A stretch of 64,000 bases of DNA from Anniella stebbinsi (GCA_029215795.1 JARDYH010000005.1:32184001-32248000), one strand, 5' to 3'. Shown: positions 1 to 11,952, numbered from the stretch's first letter. The notes: generated by a model from the letters alone, not told the origin. Numbers and translations: made by a program.

Positions 1-155
1 TCACTCTAGTATAGCGCCTGCACCTTTAACTGTTTGATGTAGAGGGAATTTCACCAGGAACTAACTGCATACAAATGACCTTGGCTGAAATTCCCTTTTC
101 TCTACAACTGTTAAAGTTATATGAGCCCTGACCTGGATTTTATCTGGTCAGCCTA
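1..155. mobile_element. hAT-like MITE, right half (family I), cut by window edge
   Basis: This is the right half of the 320-bp element seen complete at 22543-22862. It shares the 'tttaactgtt', 'gggaatttcaccagg' and 'ctgaaattccctttt' blocks and ends at CAGCCTA like that copy. The left half lies outside the window, so its target duplication cannot be tested. It is non-coding. Confidence 0.8.
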
Positions 156-2680
156 AATTAAGTTGCCACCAGCAACACCCATGTGGAGCCTTAATTCCAT
201 AGACTAATTTCAACTATACAGTAGGGTGCATGTGTGCATGCTGCCATCACTCCTTTTATGACAAGGAACCACCAGAAATCAAATATGAACATTGCATGGC
301 TTCCTGCTGAATGGAAATGTAAAACGATAGCAAAATTGCATAAAGAGCCTGTCCTTGCTCTCCTTTTAAAAGTTGATGGACGCTGAGATGTTAAACTGCT
401 CAATGGAATCATTTAATGGATGTTTTCACTGTTGCACATCACTGTTTACCAGGTTTAATTATGTAGAAATTTGCCCTTCTGTTCTTCTGATTTGAAGGCC
501 TCACATCAGTGGAAGCAGGTGACAAACAGAAAAGAGAAACTGACACATAAGATAGCCCTCAGGGTCAATTTACAGCAGTGGGTAGAAACAGTATTGTATT
601 TCACTCGAAATGGGATATTCAAAGATCTTGGGTGGCCTGCCCTAAGGAATGCCAGATGAATACAGATTTGAAGTTGCTGGTGAAGAAAAGTCTTATTTAT
701 AGAACATTTATATTTGTTTTTGAAAATCCTACTAAGCAGCAGGCTGGTATGTGCACTGCAAAAATAATGGTTCATGAAAGAAGATGCTAACTGAGCCAAA
801 ATTCATCAGCTGAAAACAAAGGGGGCGAGGGATAGAAAATCTGTTAGAAATGGAGATAGGGAAAAAATGCAATGGAAGAATGGGATGATATCAGGAAAAG
901 CCTTTGGGTAAAGAAGAAGCTATGCAACAAATTGTGCCTTCGGTATTGGCTTTCTCTTTCTTTCTTTTTGGCGTGTATACTGTATATTCCTTAGCAATGA
1001 GTTCGAGCTGCATGGCTGATTTCACGTTTTCCAATATTTATATACAAGTTGTGGAGGAAAGCATTCCTGTCAGAATTGTCAGGTTTTAATTTTTCAAATA
1101 ACAACAAGAACAATCTGGAAGCATTTTATTTAGAGCAGTTTAGTTCTAAGTCAGTGTTATTATTCTATCTCACTCCTTTCCTCAAGCAGAAGAGAATTCG
1201 CTTCCAATCAATGTCACATAGAATGATGAAGGCTGCCTGTTCTGTTCCAATTGTCATGCAACTTCAGCTGCTGTTGTGCAAAGCGCATTTCATGACACAG
1301 CAGATAATGACAATGCACAGAACAGGCATGACTGATCAGGTAGTGGCTAAGTAGCACTACCACTTAGAAGGGATTGTGCAGCTATTATGTATGTGTGTGT
1401 TGTCTTTCTCCTTCACATATTTTCTGTGGTAAGAAACAAGATGGAAGAAACAATGGAAAAACCTGGGAGGGTTACAAGTAAAAGATTATTCCTTTTTTTA
1501 AAAAACGAAATAAAATAAAAGCCCTATAAAATTTTGAGAATGAGTCAGGGTGATGGTGCAATAAAAGTCCTAAGGCCCTGTCTATATGATGCCACTTTGC
1601 CTACTGACTCTCCCAAAAACCCACAGCGTCACGGCTGCGAAACAGTATCAATAGGGTTACATGGCAGGAGTGAGTGCAGGCTATCCGGCTAGGAAAAATC
1701 AAAGCACTGTTTTTGAGTTGAAAACTTGGTAAAAAAATGTGGGGAAGTGTGAAATCCAAAGGGTAACCAAGTTCCAATCCTCTCTTTAAGCTCTTGGGGG
1801 GGGAGGGGTTTGGATCAGGTCAAAATGTGGACTAAATGCCATCTCTCAGCATTCCTACTTGAGGCTGTGCATTTCAAAAACATATTTTGGGATTGGCTGG
1901 GGAGGAGTGCCAGATACAGCAGATGTCATTTTATATGGTCTGGATTTACATTTTATGCAAATACATGATTAAAATGGAAACCAAGATCCAAAGTTCCTGA
2001 ACCTCTATTTCTGAATAATCAAATGATGTGATTTTCCCACCATAATGATTAGAGCCGAAGCGATCGTGACATTTTTATCTATGGCTTTGAAGTAAATTTT
2101 TATCTCCTGCTTTCCATCTTTACCAATATAATCATCTCATTGACATTCAGGAAGGAAGTTATGACTTGCTGAATTCTATAGAAGGGTCTTCCTAATGATG
2201 TGAATGTGGTCAGTCTGACTTCCTCTCAGATACAGGATAATGTCAAGAAATGTCATTAGATTAAAATAATGCAAAGATTTAAACCTTTAAAGGTATTACT
2301 TATGAATGTGCTCATGGGGCACATGTGTCTGTGATGAGGGCCACTTTCCATTTTTATTTAAACTTGATCCAAAACCTGAATATACAAAGCTGTAGCTGGG
2401 AATTGACACTCAGCCAGGCACAGCAAGCATTTCAGCTAGGTTGCAGAATTGCATCAGTAGAGGAGATGACAGATTCTTCAACCTTCTTGGGGGAATGAAT
2501 CTAGACCTCTGAAATGCAATGTTCACTAGCTTACAGAATTAATAGCGTTTATTCTACCACAAGTCCTCCCAAGACTTCTCTCTCTCTTTTTTTTTTTGCG
2601 AGAAAATGAGAAAACAGCAACACTTTGACTGATGTGCTTCCATGTGCTTCTCACTTATGCATTGTCCAAAAAGCAGACAT
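156..2680. other. No gene or clear repeat seen
   Basis: This is AT-rich, apparently single-copy sequence. Only short open frames (up to about 100 codons) occur on either strand. They lack repeat-free coding character, recognisable domains or splice context. I see no RNA gene. Confidence 0.6.
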
Positions 2681-2689
2681 TCACCACTT

Positions 2690-2790
2690 AAAGAAAGGAC
2701 AAAGAGAGCACAGCTTTCCATAAAATTTGAAGCCTCACATGGCTTAGGACCACAATACCTGATATTACGTAATGTGCTCTCATCAGACTC
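2690..2790 (+). repeat. L2-type LINE fragment, degenerate
   Basis: The stretch 'cctcacatggcttaggacca' followed by 'caatacctga' matches the L2 reverse-transcriptase C-terminal block at 50680-50700 ('cttacacggcttgggaccac'). Only this short segment is recognisable, so it is an old, broken LINE fragment. Confidence 0.5.
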
Positions 2791-3050
2791 ATTTACAAAC
2801 TTGCACACATTCTAATGAGACTCACATATGCACTTATAAGGAATCTTTAGACATTGGCAATAGAGCGTCTGTGGCTAAGTAAGGCAATTCTTACCCAAAA
2901 AAATCCACACTATTGAAGAGGATAACTTCACAATGGCACATCTATTGAGGTATAAAGAGATTCAAATGCACAAGCTAGTTTTGGGGAAATTAGCATGGAA
3001 GCTTAAAAGTAGTTTCAAGACTGTGAGAAGGAGTCTTCTTGAGACTTAAA

Positions 3051-3073
3051 GCACACATACACACACACACACA
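3051..3073. repeat. (AC)n microsatellite
   Basis: An uninterrupted or nearly uninterrupted AC dinucleotide run. Confidence 0.9.
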
Positions 3074-3814
3074 GAGCAGAGGAAAGAGGGGAGGGAATCT
3101 CTAAAAGCATATACCTTTCCCTGGACTGAAGCCCTTTCCTGAAAACAGCAACTAGTGTGTGTTGCAGCTCCTGGTCTCAGTGGAGAGGAAGGAAGGAGCA
3201 GGAGACTTTCCTCTTGGAGGAGAGGCAGCATGATGGCACCTCACCCATGCAGGTAAGGCACCCAGTGATTTCAGCAGCATGGCTCCATGCTTCTAAATGG
3301 GGGGGGGGAACCCTGACTCTCAAAACCTGAGGGTTTTTATACAATCTAGAGAAAAGCAGTGACATCACTGCCCATAAGTATTGGAAGTGGTGCTACTTGC
3401 TATTGGCGAAAGACTGAGCTGGTCTTCATCTCAGATAACAAAAGAGGGTACTTGGGGATGATGGCTGTACTGGCTGGAAGCATTCTTTTAACAAAATATG
3501 ACTTTACATGCTAATGGCTGTCTTAACGACTGGTGTCCAGGCTGGAGTTCAACAATAGGACTCATTGTAGTTGCCTGACTAGATGCATTACCAGATATCA
3601 CTGTTGCCATCCAGCATTCATATTCAGCTCAATTTTACTCCCACCTTTGCCTCTGGGAATGCAATTTAGGTGGTCTATTCAGAACTGAATTGCCTGATCT
3701 AAGCCTTACGTGATTGCTCTCAGCCCCATTCCTGTGCCGGAAGTGGGGAATGAAGACGCCTTGGCTTTTTGTCTACTTCAAAATGGAGTCAGTACTGCAC
3801 GTAATACTGATGGA

Positions 3815-4150
3815 AGGCCTCTCCTGACCTGAACATACCTGGACACCATAATCAACATCTGTGCCCCCCTTCGAGTGCCATCTCCAAGACAGGCTCAGAA
3901 AGTAGCAACAAGGGAAAAGGCCTTCTCAGTGGTGGCACCCCAATGATGGGACCAATATTGTCATCCTTTCGATGCTAGGTCAAGATTGCTGTCTACTCCG
4001 AGGCATATGATGGGGCATTTATGCCAGTCATTAAACAGGTCTAGTATTTTATTGAAACAGTTCTTAGCTGTACAAATTGTTTTGGACTTCGGATATTTAA
4101 ATTTTTATGCTGTATTTTATGCTGTACTTTTAATGCTGTATTTTATAGTG
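3815..4150 (+). repeat. L2-type LINE 3' end (ORF2 tail plus 3' UTR)
   Basis: The order of blocks parallels the better copy at 50710-51060: 'cctgacctgaacatacctgg', the 'cgagtgccatctcc' region, 'gcaacaagggaaaaggcctt' (equivalent to the ATRERAFS peptide), 'tcctttcgatgctaggtcaag' and then an AT-rich 3' UTR with repeated 'tgctgtattttat'. The reading frame is broken and there is no tail of AAAT repeats. It is a dead 5'-truncated copy. Confidence 0.75.
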
Positions 4151-5630
4151 ATGAAGAATAGATCCAATGATCTGAGGGGCTGCTCAGTCTGCTGTCCAGG
4201 TGTTGTAGGTGGGCAGCTTCTCAGCCTTTGCTGCTCTGCCTTGTGATGGTTATCTTTAAACCAGACCTGGACCAGACAGTCCTCCAAACAGAGAATACAT
4301 TCTGTAAAGTAGAACACTTCACACTATCTCATCAACTCTAAAATGTTCTCTTATTTCCTAGTCAACAAAGGTTTGGGTGAAGGCTCTGGGCGGTGAGGCA
4401 GAAAGTGATTGGATCATGACTGCTCTCTTGACAAATGGAAAAAACAGTAGTTCCTAGATATACCTGCTTCATTTCCCAAAGGAACTGGGTGTGTCAGATT
4501 TTGATAAATGCCTCAAAATTTATCGAGTTTGGACTCTGAAAATAATTTGGAGTTTGAAAATAAGATACGGATATAACATTTTGACTTCAAGTTACCTGAA
4601 CCAAAAATATAAATAAGTCTTGTTACAGACCAGCATCACCCTGTGACTTTGACTTATATCCTCTAAAATTATATTTTTCTCTCCTGATCGCCAAACAATC
4701 AGAAGGGTAGTTTCTTGTTCAGAAACAAAGTTTGTTTCTTTAATTGAAACTTTTTTTCTCCCTTCCTCTGACTTTCTGTTGAACTTTATAGTCTCCTGGC
4801 TTCCTGAGCAAACGTCCTGACCTCTACATTCTAACTAAATTTTGACCTCAAAACTATTACCCTTTTGGTTGAAACTGACTAGTACACACACTCAAAAAGG
4901 CCTTAATATCCCAAAACCATATCAAACACTACAAGAGAGGACTGTTTTGTTTCTTCCGTGGGCTTGTTGGATCATGTTGCTGCATTTTAAACTGTAATTC
5001 TTCAAGGAAAATGTATAGAGGTATCTTTTTTTCTTTGCTTTCAACAGAATGACTATATCTAGATATTAAGGCATGTGTCTGTTATGAAGCTTCTGGAATC
5101 CTGGAGCTGAACTTTATTTATTAGAAATGGGGACAAACGTTTGCCAGGAGGAAACTCTTGTTTTTGCTGAGAGAGGAATCAATGATGGTTTGCTACTTAA
5201 TAAACTAGGACTTCAAACTGAGGTGTAAAGGGAAGGATATAATAGTAATGTTATGCAAGCTATTAAATCTTGACTTCTATTGAATCTTTCTTGATTCATC
5301 CCCTGCCCCCAATACAGCTTTAAGCCAGTTTTAATTTCTGGGATGTTTAAACTGCTTTCAATAAACAAAAGAGAAGCTATGACACTTTGAGCAGATGGTT
5401 CTGAAAGAGTGGTTACTCTTAATTAGTGAAGGTTAATCATCAAACAAAAGAAAGATTGCCATCAAAGACTGGCCAACCTATTACACTTTCCACATGAAAG
5501 CCACCATGAATATTAAGAACAGAGGCTCATTCCTATAGTTGAGACATCTAGAATAACCTGCTATGTGGATTTGCCACCACTGAGTGGAGAATCTTAGTGC
5601 CATTGTCAGCCAACACCGGGAATGATGATA
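4151..5630. other. No gene or clear repeat seen
   Basis: AT-rich sequence without a supported open frame, tandem repeat or transposon terminus. Confidence 0.5.
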
Positions 5631-5634
5631 TCCA

Positions 5635-6168
5635 CAGAAAAGGACAACTAAAATCTCCCATATGAGGAAAGGTTACAACATCTGGGATTGTTTAGCTTGG
5701 AAAGAAAGGAGGATAAGGAGAGACCTGATAGAGTTGTACACAACATTATTCATGGTGTGAAGAATATGGATAGGGAGACATTTTTCTCCCTTTCCATAAT
5801 CCAGGTCATGAAGTTGATTGGTGGGAGTTTTAGGACCGATAAAAGGAAGTATTTCTTCACAAAGCACATGGTTAAACTATGGAATTTGCTACCACAAGAT
5901 GTAGTGAGGGCCACCAATTTAGATGGCTTTACAAGGGGGAGGAGAAGTTCCTGGATGAGAAGTCAATCAATGGCTACTAGTTGTGATGGCTAAGTGCTAC
6001 CTCCAGTATCAGAGGCTGTAAGCCTATATATATCAGTTGCTGGGGAACATGGGTGGGAGGGTGCTGTTGCACTTGTGTGCTGCTTGTGGGTCCTGGTTGG
6101 CCACTATGTGAACAGAGTGCTAGACTAGATGGACACTTTATCTGATCCAGCAGGGCTCTTCTTATGTT
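5635..6168 (+). pseudogene. CR1-type LINE 3' end: end of ORF2 and 3' UTR
   Basis: The translated segment at 5688-5993 retains a readable tail resembling the C-terminus of CR1/L3 ORF2, including FSLERK near the start and RTDKRKYFFTKHMVKLWNLLP in the middle. That Arg/Lys-rich block followed by W-N-x-L-P is typical of this end. Downstream comes a 3' UTR ending 'gatccagcagggctcttctt' then 'atgttc'. TTCTTATG resembles the CR1 terminal octamer. Only the 3' portion of the LINE is present, as expected for 5'-truncated retrotransposition. It has no catalytic domain. The CR1 assignment rests on remembered family features; another LINE of the CR1/L3 group is possible. Confidence 0.7.
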
Positions 6169-6646
6169 CACGTATTGAAGATGTGATAGTAACTTGTATG
6201 ATGCCATTTATTTACATTACAGAATGACATAACCAAAAAAGTCAAGCCCCTGTCCTGAGGAGCTTACAGTCTGCATTTTGACAGTTGGGGAGAAAAGAAA
6301 GGGAAGGGAGGGACGTACAGGAGAGGCCGAGTAACAGTGGATACTAGGGATGTACACTGGATCGGATCCGATCCACGATCCAAATCCGATCCAGGGGGAA
6401 ATCAGATAAATTATCCGATTTCCGATCTCACCACTGGATTGGCTGATCCAATCCGAACCGATCCGAAAAGGTTCCGATCCGGTTCGGATGGATCGGCGGA
6501 TTGGCAGGCGCCGCTGGTGCCCGCCGCCACTTCCATCGGCGGGCGCCAGCGGGCGCCCGCCGATGGAAGTGGACAGCGGGGGGGAGCTTCCCTAGCAGGG
6601 CTTCCCTAGGGGGCGGGGGGAGGGGAGGAGGAGGGCACGCAGTGCG

Positions 6647-6817
6647 CTTACCTTCCAGAGACGTCCGCTCCCGTCCGGCGCTGGCTGCTACTGTGAGCGG
6701 GCTTCGCAGCCTGCTCCAGGGTGGCGCGCCGGGTGATGACCACCCTGAAGCAGGCCGCAAAGCCCACTCACAGTAGTAGCCGGCGCTGGATGAGAGCTGA
6801 CATCCCTGTAAGGTAAG
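6647..6817. repeat. Hairpin unit A1 (centre deleted)
   Basis: An inverted-repeat unit bounded by CTTACC and GGTAAG. The arms contain 'gacgtccgctcccgtccggc' and its complement. At 6740/6741 the centre reads GGGTGATGAC directly followed by CACCCTG. Compared with unit A2, 14 bp of the centre-right arm are missing. Confidence 0.85.
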
Positions 6818-6844
6818 CAGGGGGGGAGGGGGGCGCGTGGCACG

Positions 6845-7029
6845 CTTACCTTCCAGGGACGTCCGCTCCCGTCCGGCGCCGGCTGCTACTGCGAGCGGGC
6901 TTCGCGGCCTGCTCCAGGGTGGCGCGCCGGGTGATGACATCACCCAGCGCGCCACCCTGGAGCAGGCCACGAAGCCCGCTCGCAGTAGCAGCCGGTGCCG
7001 GACGGGAGCGGACATCCCTGGAAGGTAAG
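6845..7029. repeat. Hairpin unit A2
   Basis: A 185-bp inverted repeat from CTTACC to GGTAAG with centre GGTGATGACATCACC. The left arm reads 'ctcccgtccggcgccggctg' and the right arm carries its near-complement. It is separated from A1 and A3 by purine-rich G-tracts. Confidence 0.88.
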
Positions 7030-7068
7030 CAGGGGGCGGGGGGAGGGGAGGAGGGGGCGCACGGCTCG

Positions 7069-7253
7069 CTTACCTTACAGGGACGTCCGCTCCCGTCCAG
7101 CGCCGGCTGCTACTGTGAGAGGGCTTCGCGGCCTGCTCCAGGGTGGCGCGCTGGGTGATGACATCACCCAGCGTGCCGCCCTGGAGCAGGCCGCGAAGCC
7201 CGCTCGCAGTAGCAGCCGGCGCCGGAATGGAGCGGACGTCCCTGTAAGGTAAG
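7069..7253. repeat. Hairpin unit A3
   Basis: A 185-bp inverted repeat with the same boundaries (CTTACC / GGTAAG) and the same GGTGATGACATCACC centre as A2. It is a tandem copy in the same orientation. Confidence 0.88.
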
Positions 7254-7708
7254 CAGTGGCAGGGGGAGGGGGCTTACCCCCCCGGGGCCGTCTGCTTTCA
7301 TCCGCTGGCACCCGTGGGCGCCAGCAGATGGAAGTGGATGGCCCCGGGGGGGTACGGAGCACGGGGGAGGGGGCTTACCTGCCGGGGCCATCCACAGCAG
7401 ACGGCCCTGGGATGGAGGGAGTTAGGCCCCCCCCCACCCGCCGCCATTGTTTCCTCATAGACTTGCATTGCAATGCAAGTCTATGGGGAAAAAAATGGCG
7501 GCTGATCCAAAAATTTCCGATTTTTGGATCGGGATCGGACTCGATCCAGTCTGGGGGGCCTCCGATTTTGTCCAATCCGATCCGTGACAAAATTGGAGGT
7601 CCCAATCCGGGTCCCGATCCAATCCGGGGGGTCCGTGCACACCCCTAGTGGATACAGTTGTGTGTACTTTGTTTCGATTGGAAATGAGGAGGACTAGGAG
7701 GTTAAGCT

Positions 7709-7815
7709 AGCCTTCTCCAACCTGGGGCCTTTCAGAGGTATTGGGCTACTGGCTGTGTTACGGGATGACAGTAATTGTAGTCCAACACATCAGGAGGGCA
7801 CAGAAATGGGAAAGC
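7709..7815. repeat. Palindromic MITE (AACTCCCATCAT family), diverged
   Basis: The segment has 'agccttctccaacctggggc' at the left, 'attgtagtccaacacatcag' inside and 'gagggcac' near the right. These match the clearer copies at 47520-47634 and 61851-61983. Confidence 0.65.
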
Positions 7816-8025
7816 TCTGTTAAGCCATAAGATTCACAGAACAGATTGGTTTTGAGGAGAAATTTCAAGAAAGAGGGAGAGGTGGAGCATCAGGTTTTCT
7901 TGGAGTTCCAGGCATAGGAGGCAGCAAGGGAGAATGTTGCATGGAATTGGGTGGCAGTGAGTAGACCTTTGGGCAGGTGAGGATGGTACTAGTTCCACAA
8001 AAAGGAGGCAGTGGTTGTAATAATA
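7816..8025. other. Unassigned repeat-like flank
   Basis: Purine-rich sequence that continues in 8963-9100 on the other side of the mariner-like insertion. GAGGATGGTACTAG occurs on both sides (7979-7992 and 8963-8976). I do not recognise the family. Confidence 0.4.
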
Positions 8026-8027
8026 TA

Positions 8028-8960
8028 CCGTATACAAGTGCCTAGCACCCAACCACCCAAAATACAATTAGGGCCCCCCAAAATGATAAATCTAACGGTA
8101 TTTGTATTTATATTTATCAGTGCATAGCTGTACTCACATTATTATAGTTTATTATTATAGCAAATGTTTTTGAATTAAGGTGGGAAGTTTGATTCTGTTT
8201 ACTAAGAATTTAGATGAGTTATCAAAGGTGTATGAAATTTGGCTGCTATAATGTCATTCATCATGTTTTATTACAGCATATTCTGATGACGTTTAATGAA
8301 ACAGGTTAAATACCAGAGTCCTGTAAAGATATTATATGCTGAAGTATATTGAAAAAGTATTACACAGAGGACACACGTTGGAACAGAATTACTACATACT
8401 ACTGAACTGTAATGTGTTTATGAGTGTAACTCTGTGGCTCAATTCGGATGACACGATAGTCAATGGTGGGGTAATAATCAACTTTACAGTTGTTCAACTA
8501 GGGGGTACTCCCCACACAACATGGTAATAAATAATCAACTGTGGTGTGGATTAGGATCAGCACTGAGTTGACTATGGCAGCATTCGGACAACACAATAGT
8601 AAAAACAACTGACGATTGTTTCCCCCACACCAGTTGTTTATTGTGTCATCCGAATTGAGCCTGTATGTGGACCTATGTGCTTTAAAACATTTGGTTGAAC
8701 TAATATGTTGTGTGTGCATATATAAAAACACTGTGATTATATGATTACTTTGATGTATTAAGTGCTGACAAGTTTAAATGTGAACAGTGTGCTTTAAAAC
8801 TCATGTGAATTGGATTATGAACACTTATGTGCATTTAATGCACTATAATATTGTGAGTACAGTTATGCACTGATAAATATAACTACAAATACCATTGGAT
8901 TTATCATTTTGGGGTCCTAATTGTATTTTGGGTGGTTGGATGCAAGGCACTTGTATATGG
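8028..8960. mobile_element. Tc1/mariner-like non-autonomous element with long terminal inverted repeats
   Basis: The left terminus CCGTATACAAGTGCC is mirrored by GGCACTTGTATATGG at the right. The inverted match continues for about 130 bp (for example 'caccctaaa'-type block CACCCAAAATACAATTAGG against CCTAATTGTATTTTGGGTG, then GATAAATATA-type sequence). The element is flanked by TA (8026-8027 and 8961-8962), as expected for Tc1/mariner. No transposase is visible. A 226-bp GG...CC MITE (8436-8661) is inserted in the middle. Superfamily assignment rests on the TA duplication and long terminal repeats only. Confidence 0.75.
8436..8661 (+). mobile_element. PIF/Harbinger-like MITE (family J), nested
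   Basis: A 226-bp element from GGCTCAATTCGGATGACAC to GTGTCATCCGAATTGAGCC, flanked by TGT on both sides (8433-8435, 8662-8664). It is nearly identical in length to the reversed copy at 62757-62982. A 3-bp duplication suggests PIF/Harbinger, but the target is not the usual TWA, so the class is uncertain. It sits inside the mariner-like element. Confidence 0.82.
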
Positions 8961-9173
8961 TAGAGGATGGTACTAGAGTCAGGGGTGTGAAGCACATAGT
9001 CAATGATATAATGGTAGCAAGGGCAGAAATATAAGGTGGTGAAAGACTGTGAAGAGCTTTCCCGGTGAGGACAAGGAGTTTGCATTGCTGGTGGTAATCC
9101 TTCTGGTAAGTTGCTCCAAATGCTACAACAAGAACTTTGGATCCCTTGCTGCATGGTCACCTCTACAGCAAAG

Positions 9174-9261
9174 TAGGTTATACATGCTTATGTGGGTGCA
9201 AGTCCCATTGAACTCAGTGGGGCTTATTTCTGAGTAGACATGTACAGGATTGCACTGATAG
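9174..9261. repeat. Short palindromic reptile repeat (family N)
   Basis: The blocks 'gtgcaagtcccattgaactc', 'agtggggcttatttctgagt' and 'agacatgtacaggattgcac' are characteristic of a short, abundant lizard repeat whose ends are inverted (TGCAATCCT...AGGATTGCA). The left arm is weak here. Confidence 0.65.
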
Positions 9262-11095
9262 AGAACTGGTGCAATGTAATGGTAACAGCAGTCTTGAATA
9301 AGTCCACAAAAGTTACTAGCCTGCAAAAATGTTTACTAGTCTGGTGGAGGTGGGCATAGAGGGGTGGGGTGGGAGAGACAGAAAATCTCAGCCTTCTTGC
9401 AGCAGCAGATTTCTCTCTCCATGTGTAGGGTTGTTTTTTTAACCCCCCCCAGTCAAATTTGCAATAAAAACAATGGGAAAAGTTTAAAAGTCAAATTTGG
9501 ATCCTGGGAAAATAAACACCTGCTGAATTTTGCATTTGGGTGATAGTTCACTTCCACCTTAGCCAATAAGTAACTCTCTAAGTGCCTAGTATATTTTTGC
9601 CAATAACTATAACAAGGTAAAGGAGAAGCTCTTTGAACACCAATAAAAGTGTTGAGCATATTAATATTATCCATGAACTGAGAAGCGGTGTATTTGGTGC
9701 ACTACTAATATAGAGGATTCATTCAGTGCACTGCTGAGTTATAGCCACCTGTACACCACATAGCAATTACAGTATACCATTCAATCTGCCAAGATGCAGA
9801 TGTGAGAAACAGGGTATGACAAGATGAGGGAGACAAAATATTCTGGGCAGGACATTTTTAATAACAAGGAACATTATATTTAATACATACAATTATCCCT
9901 ATAACCTCAGTGTCAGGACTGTGCATTTCCTGAAGAAATTGCACCAAGGAAAAAGAGACAGGTGGTGGAGAATGAAGGGGAAGCCAGGTTGATACTGAAT
10001 ATAGCTACAAAAAATGTGCCCTGGTATGAATTCAAGGACACAGAGCTATAGAATGTAAAATTAGAGATGCCTGCGATTATTAAGTATCAAGGTGACAGTG
10101 TTCATTAACCGTTAACTATCCCTCAACAACTGCCACTTGTTACATTTACTGTAACAACCTTCAGAGGAAGAAAAATTCCTCACTGACTTATTCCACCATG
10201 CAATTCCTTCTAGATTAAAAATGTTTCCTGGTATTCAGCCATAATCTGCATCGTTACAGTTTTCCTCCATTAGATTATGTCCTTTCCTCAGTGATAATGG
10301 AAAACAGTGCTTTTAGCAACCTTTTATAGTGCTTTAAGAAGTCCAGTATTAAAATTGGAGTGACCTGGTCAAGATCGATTATGCTTTAGGTTTCCAAATC
10401 AGTACATAACAGTGAGAATGGGGAGAAGAACACTAGCTCATCCAACTCAGGGCTGTCTACTACAATTTCCCAAAGATCAGCAGAGTTGTTAGGTACTTCA
10501 AAGTTCTGGGACTCAGGCCAGAGATTGTATGAAATTTGCATCTGCTGATTTAGAAATAACAAATTCTTTAAAACTACTTAAATCCCAAATTTCATGTTTT
10601 TAGATGTTTCTGGTACATTGTAGAGCCAGACCTAGCAGAATGCCAAATTTCAAGTTTCAAACTCATCTGGAAGAGTGTAAACATTTACGGATATACATCC
10701 CACACACATACTTTCAGTTTTATAGGTGGAGATTATTAGAATTTAAATTTCACAAAGTCAAGTCAAATAATTTCCCATCCTGAAATTCTTTAGTCTACAC
10801 CCCAATGCAGAACACCCGAAACAGTACAGTTTCCCTTCAATTACCATCAAATCACCTCTGAATAAATTAATCCTAAATCAATTTTTTGCCACAAATTAAT
10901 TTCCTATCCAGAAACAGATAACTTTCCCAAACCAATTTCTGCCAAATCCATCAGCCACCCAGATCCTGCCCAAATCCACAGGAATGTGTTGATAGAGAGC
11001 CTCTTTAATAAAAGTGCAGATAGAAGGGGATCAGTGAGGGGTTTAAAAAAGAGGAGGAAAAGTGTTCTCTCCACAGAAACACAACACCTCAGGGG
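9262..11095. other. No gene or clear repeat seen
   Basis: About 1.8 kb of AT-rich sequence with only short open frames. I find no transposon termini, RNA gene or tandem repeat. Confidence 0.5.
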
Positions 11096-11099
11096 CAAT

Positions 11100-11522
11100 G
11101 TAAATTACGTGCCAAATTTGAGATCGATCCCTCCAACCCTCAGTTTTATATGAATTTATTAAAGATCGTTTAAGTTCTGACAGCTCGCCACGTGCATTCA
11201 TTTAGACCTGTCAGAACGGAAACGATCTTTAAAAAAATTAATATAAAATCGAGGGTTGGAGGGATCGATCTCAAATATCATATACATACTGAAGCATACC
11301 CCATAAGCACTGTGACCAGGTTTCAAGCCTCTAACTTTTAAAATACAAAAGTTATAGGTATATTTATATGACAGTCCGATAAAACGATAAAATTGCCCGA
11401 AAATTATTGTCTCCGATGATTATCGTAGGTTTTTCTATCGTATCGTCATCATTCAACACATGCCCGATAACGACCTTATCATATTGTTATTGTACATTTT
11501 AACGATACGATACACATCCCTA
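11100..11522 (-). mobile_element. AT-rich hAT-like element (family F), truncated and reversed
   Basis: The right end, ATCGTATCGT-type sequence closing 'cgatacacatcccta', is the complement of the TAGGGATGTGTATCG start of the complete copies. The segment contains one inverted repeat, 'atttgagatcgatccctcca' at the left and 'tggagggatcgatctcaaat' at the right, with a 'gacag' loop region. The other terminus is missing, so no target duplication can be shown. Confidence 0.8.
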
Positions 11523-11952
11523 GACAGAGTTATATACATCTACTTGGGTCTTATTCTCAAGCAAATGTGTATCAGCATGCATCTTTATTTCATTAATTCC
11601 ATCCACCCCTCCTCACCTATTCAGTCACCTCATGAGGACAGTTTTTTTAAAAAAAGTTGGCACTTTTCTACACATCCTCTGTACGCATACACCACATTAC
11701 CCTAGTCAGTTACCAGAGCATGGGCAACTGTGGCCAAATCAAAGTTGCATATTGTAAAATTGGTAGCCGTTTTCCCCCCAGTGTGTTGTAGTGAGCCAGT
11801 GAGACAACATGGAGCACCTGCATCTGAGACTCTCATAATGTGTTAATTATTGCTGGGAAAGCAGCATCCTTGTGCACTGGAATCACAGAGCTCAGCAAGG
11901 ATGAACAGAGATAAGGGGAGGGGAGAGAGAAACAAACACAAAAACAGGGACA

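Larger units (their letters stand above)
6345..7647 (+). mobile_element. GC-rich hAT-like non-autonomous element, copy A
   Basis: The termini are TAGGGATGTACACTGG and GTCCGTGCACACCCCTA. They are flanked by a perfect 8-bp direct repeat GTGGATAC at 6337-6344 and 7648-7655, the hAT hallmark. The outer arms are rich in GATCC/GGATC repeats. The interior is very CpG-rich and contains three hairpin units (6647-6817, 6845-7029, 7069-7253), then a conserved palindrome around 7456-7485. No transposase is encoded. Open frames of up to 195 codons on both strands are by-products of GC-rich palindromes. Its orientation is opposite to copies C and D. Confidence 0.93.

Noticed and set aside
6428..7015. 195-codon minus-strand open frame
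   Set aside because: It runs through hairpin units A1 and A2. The repeated peptide blocks (SPGAPPWSRPRSPL) are translations of the repeated DNA arms.
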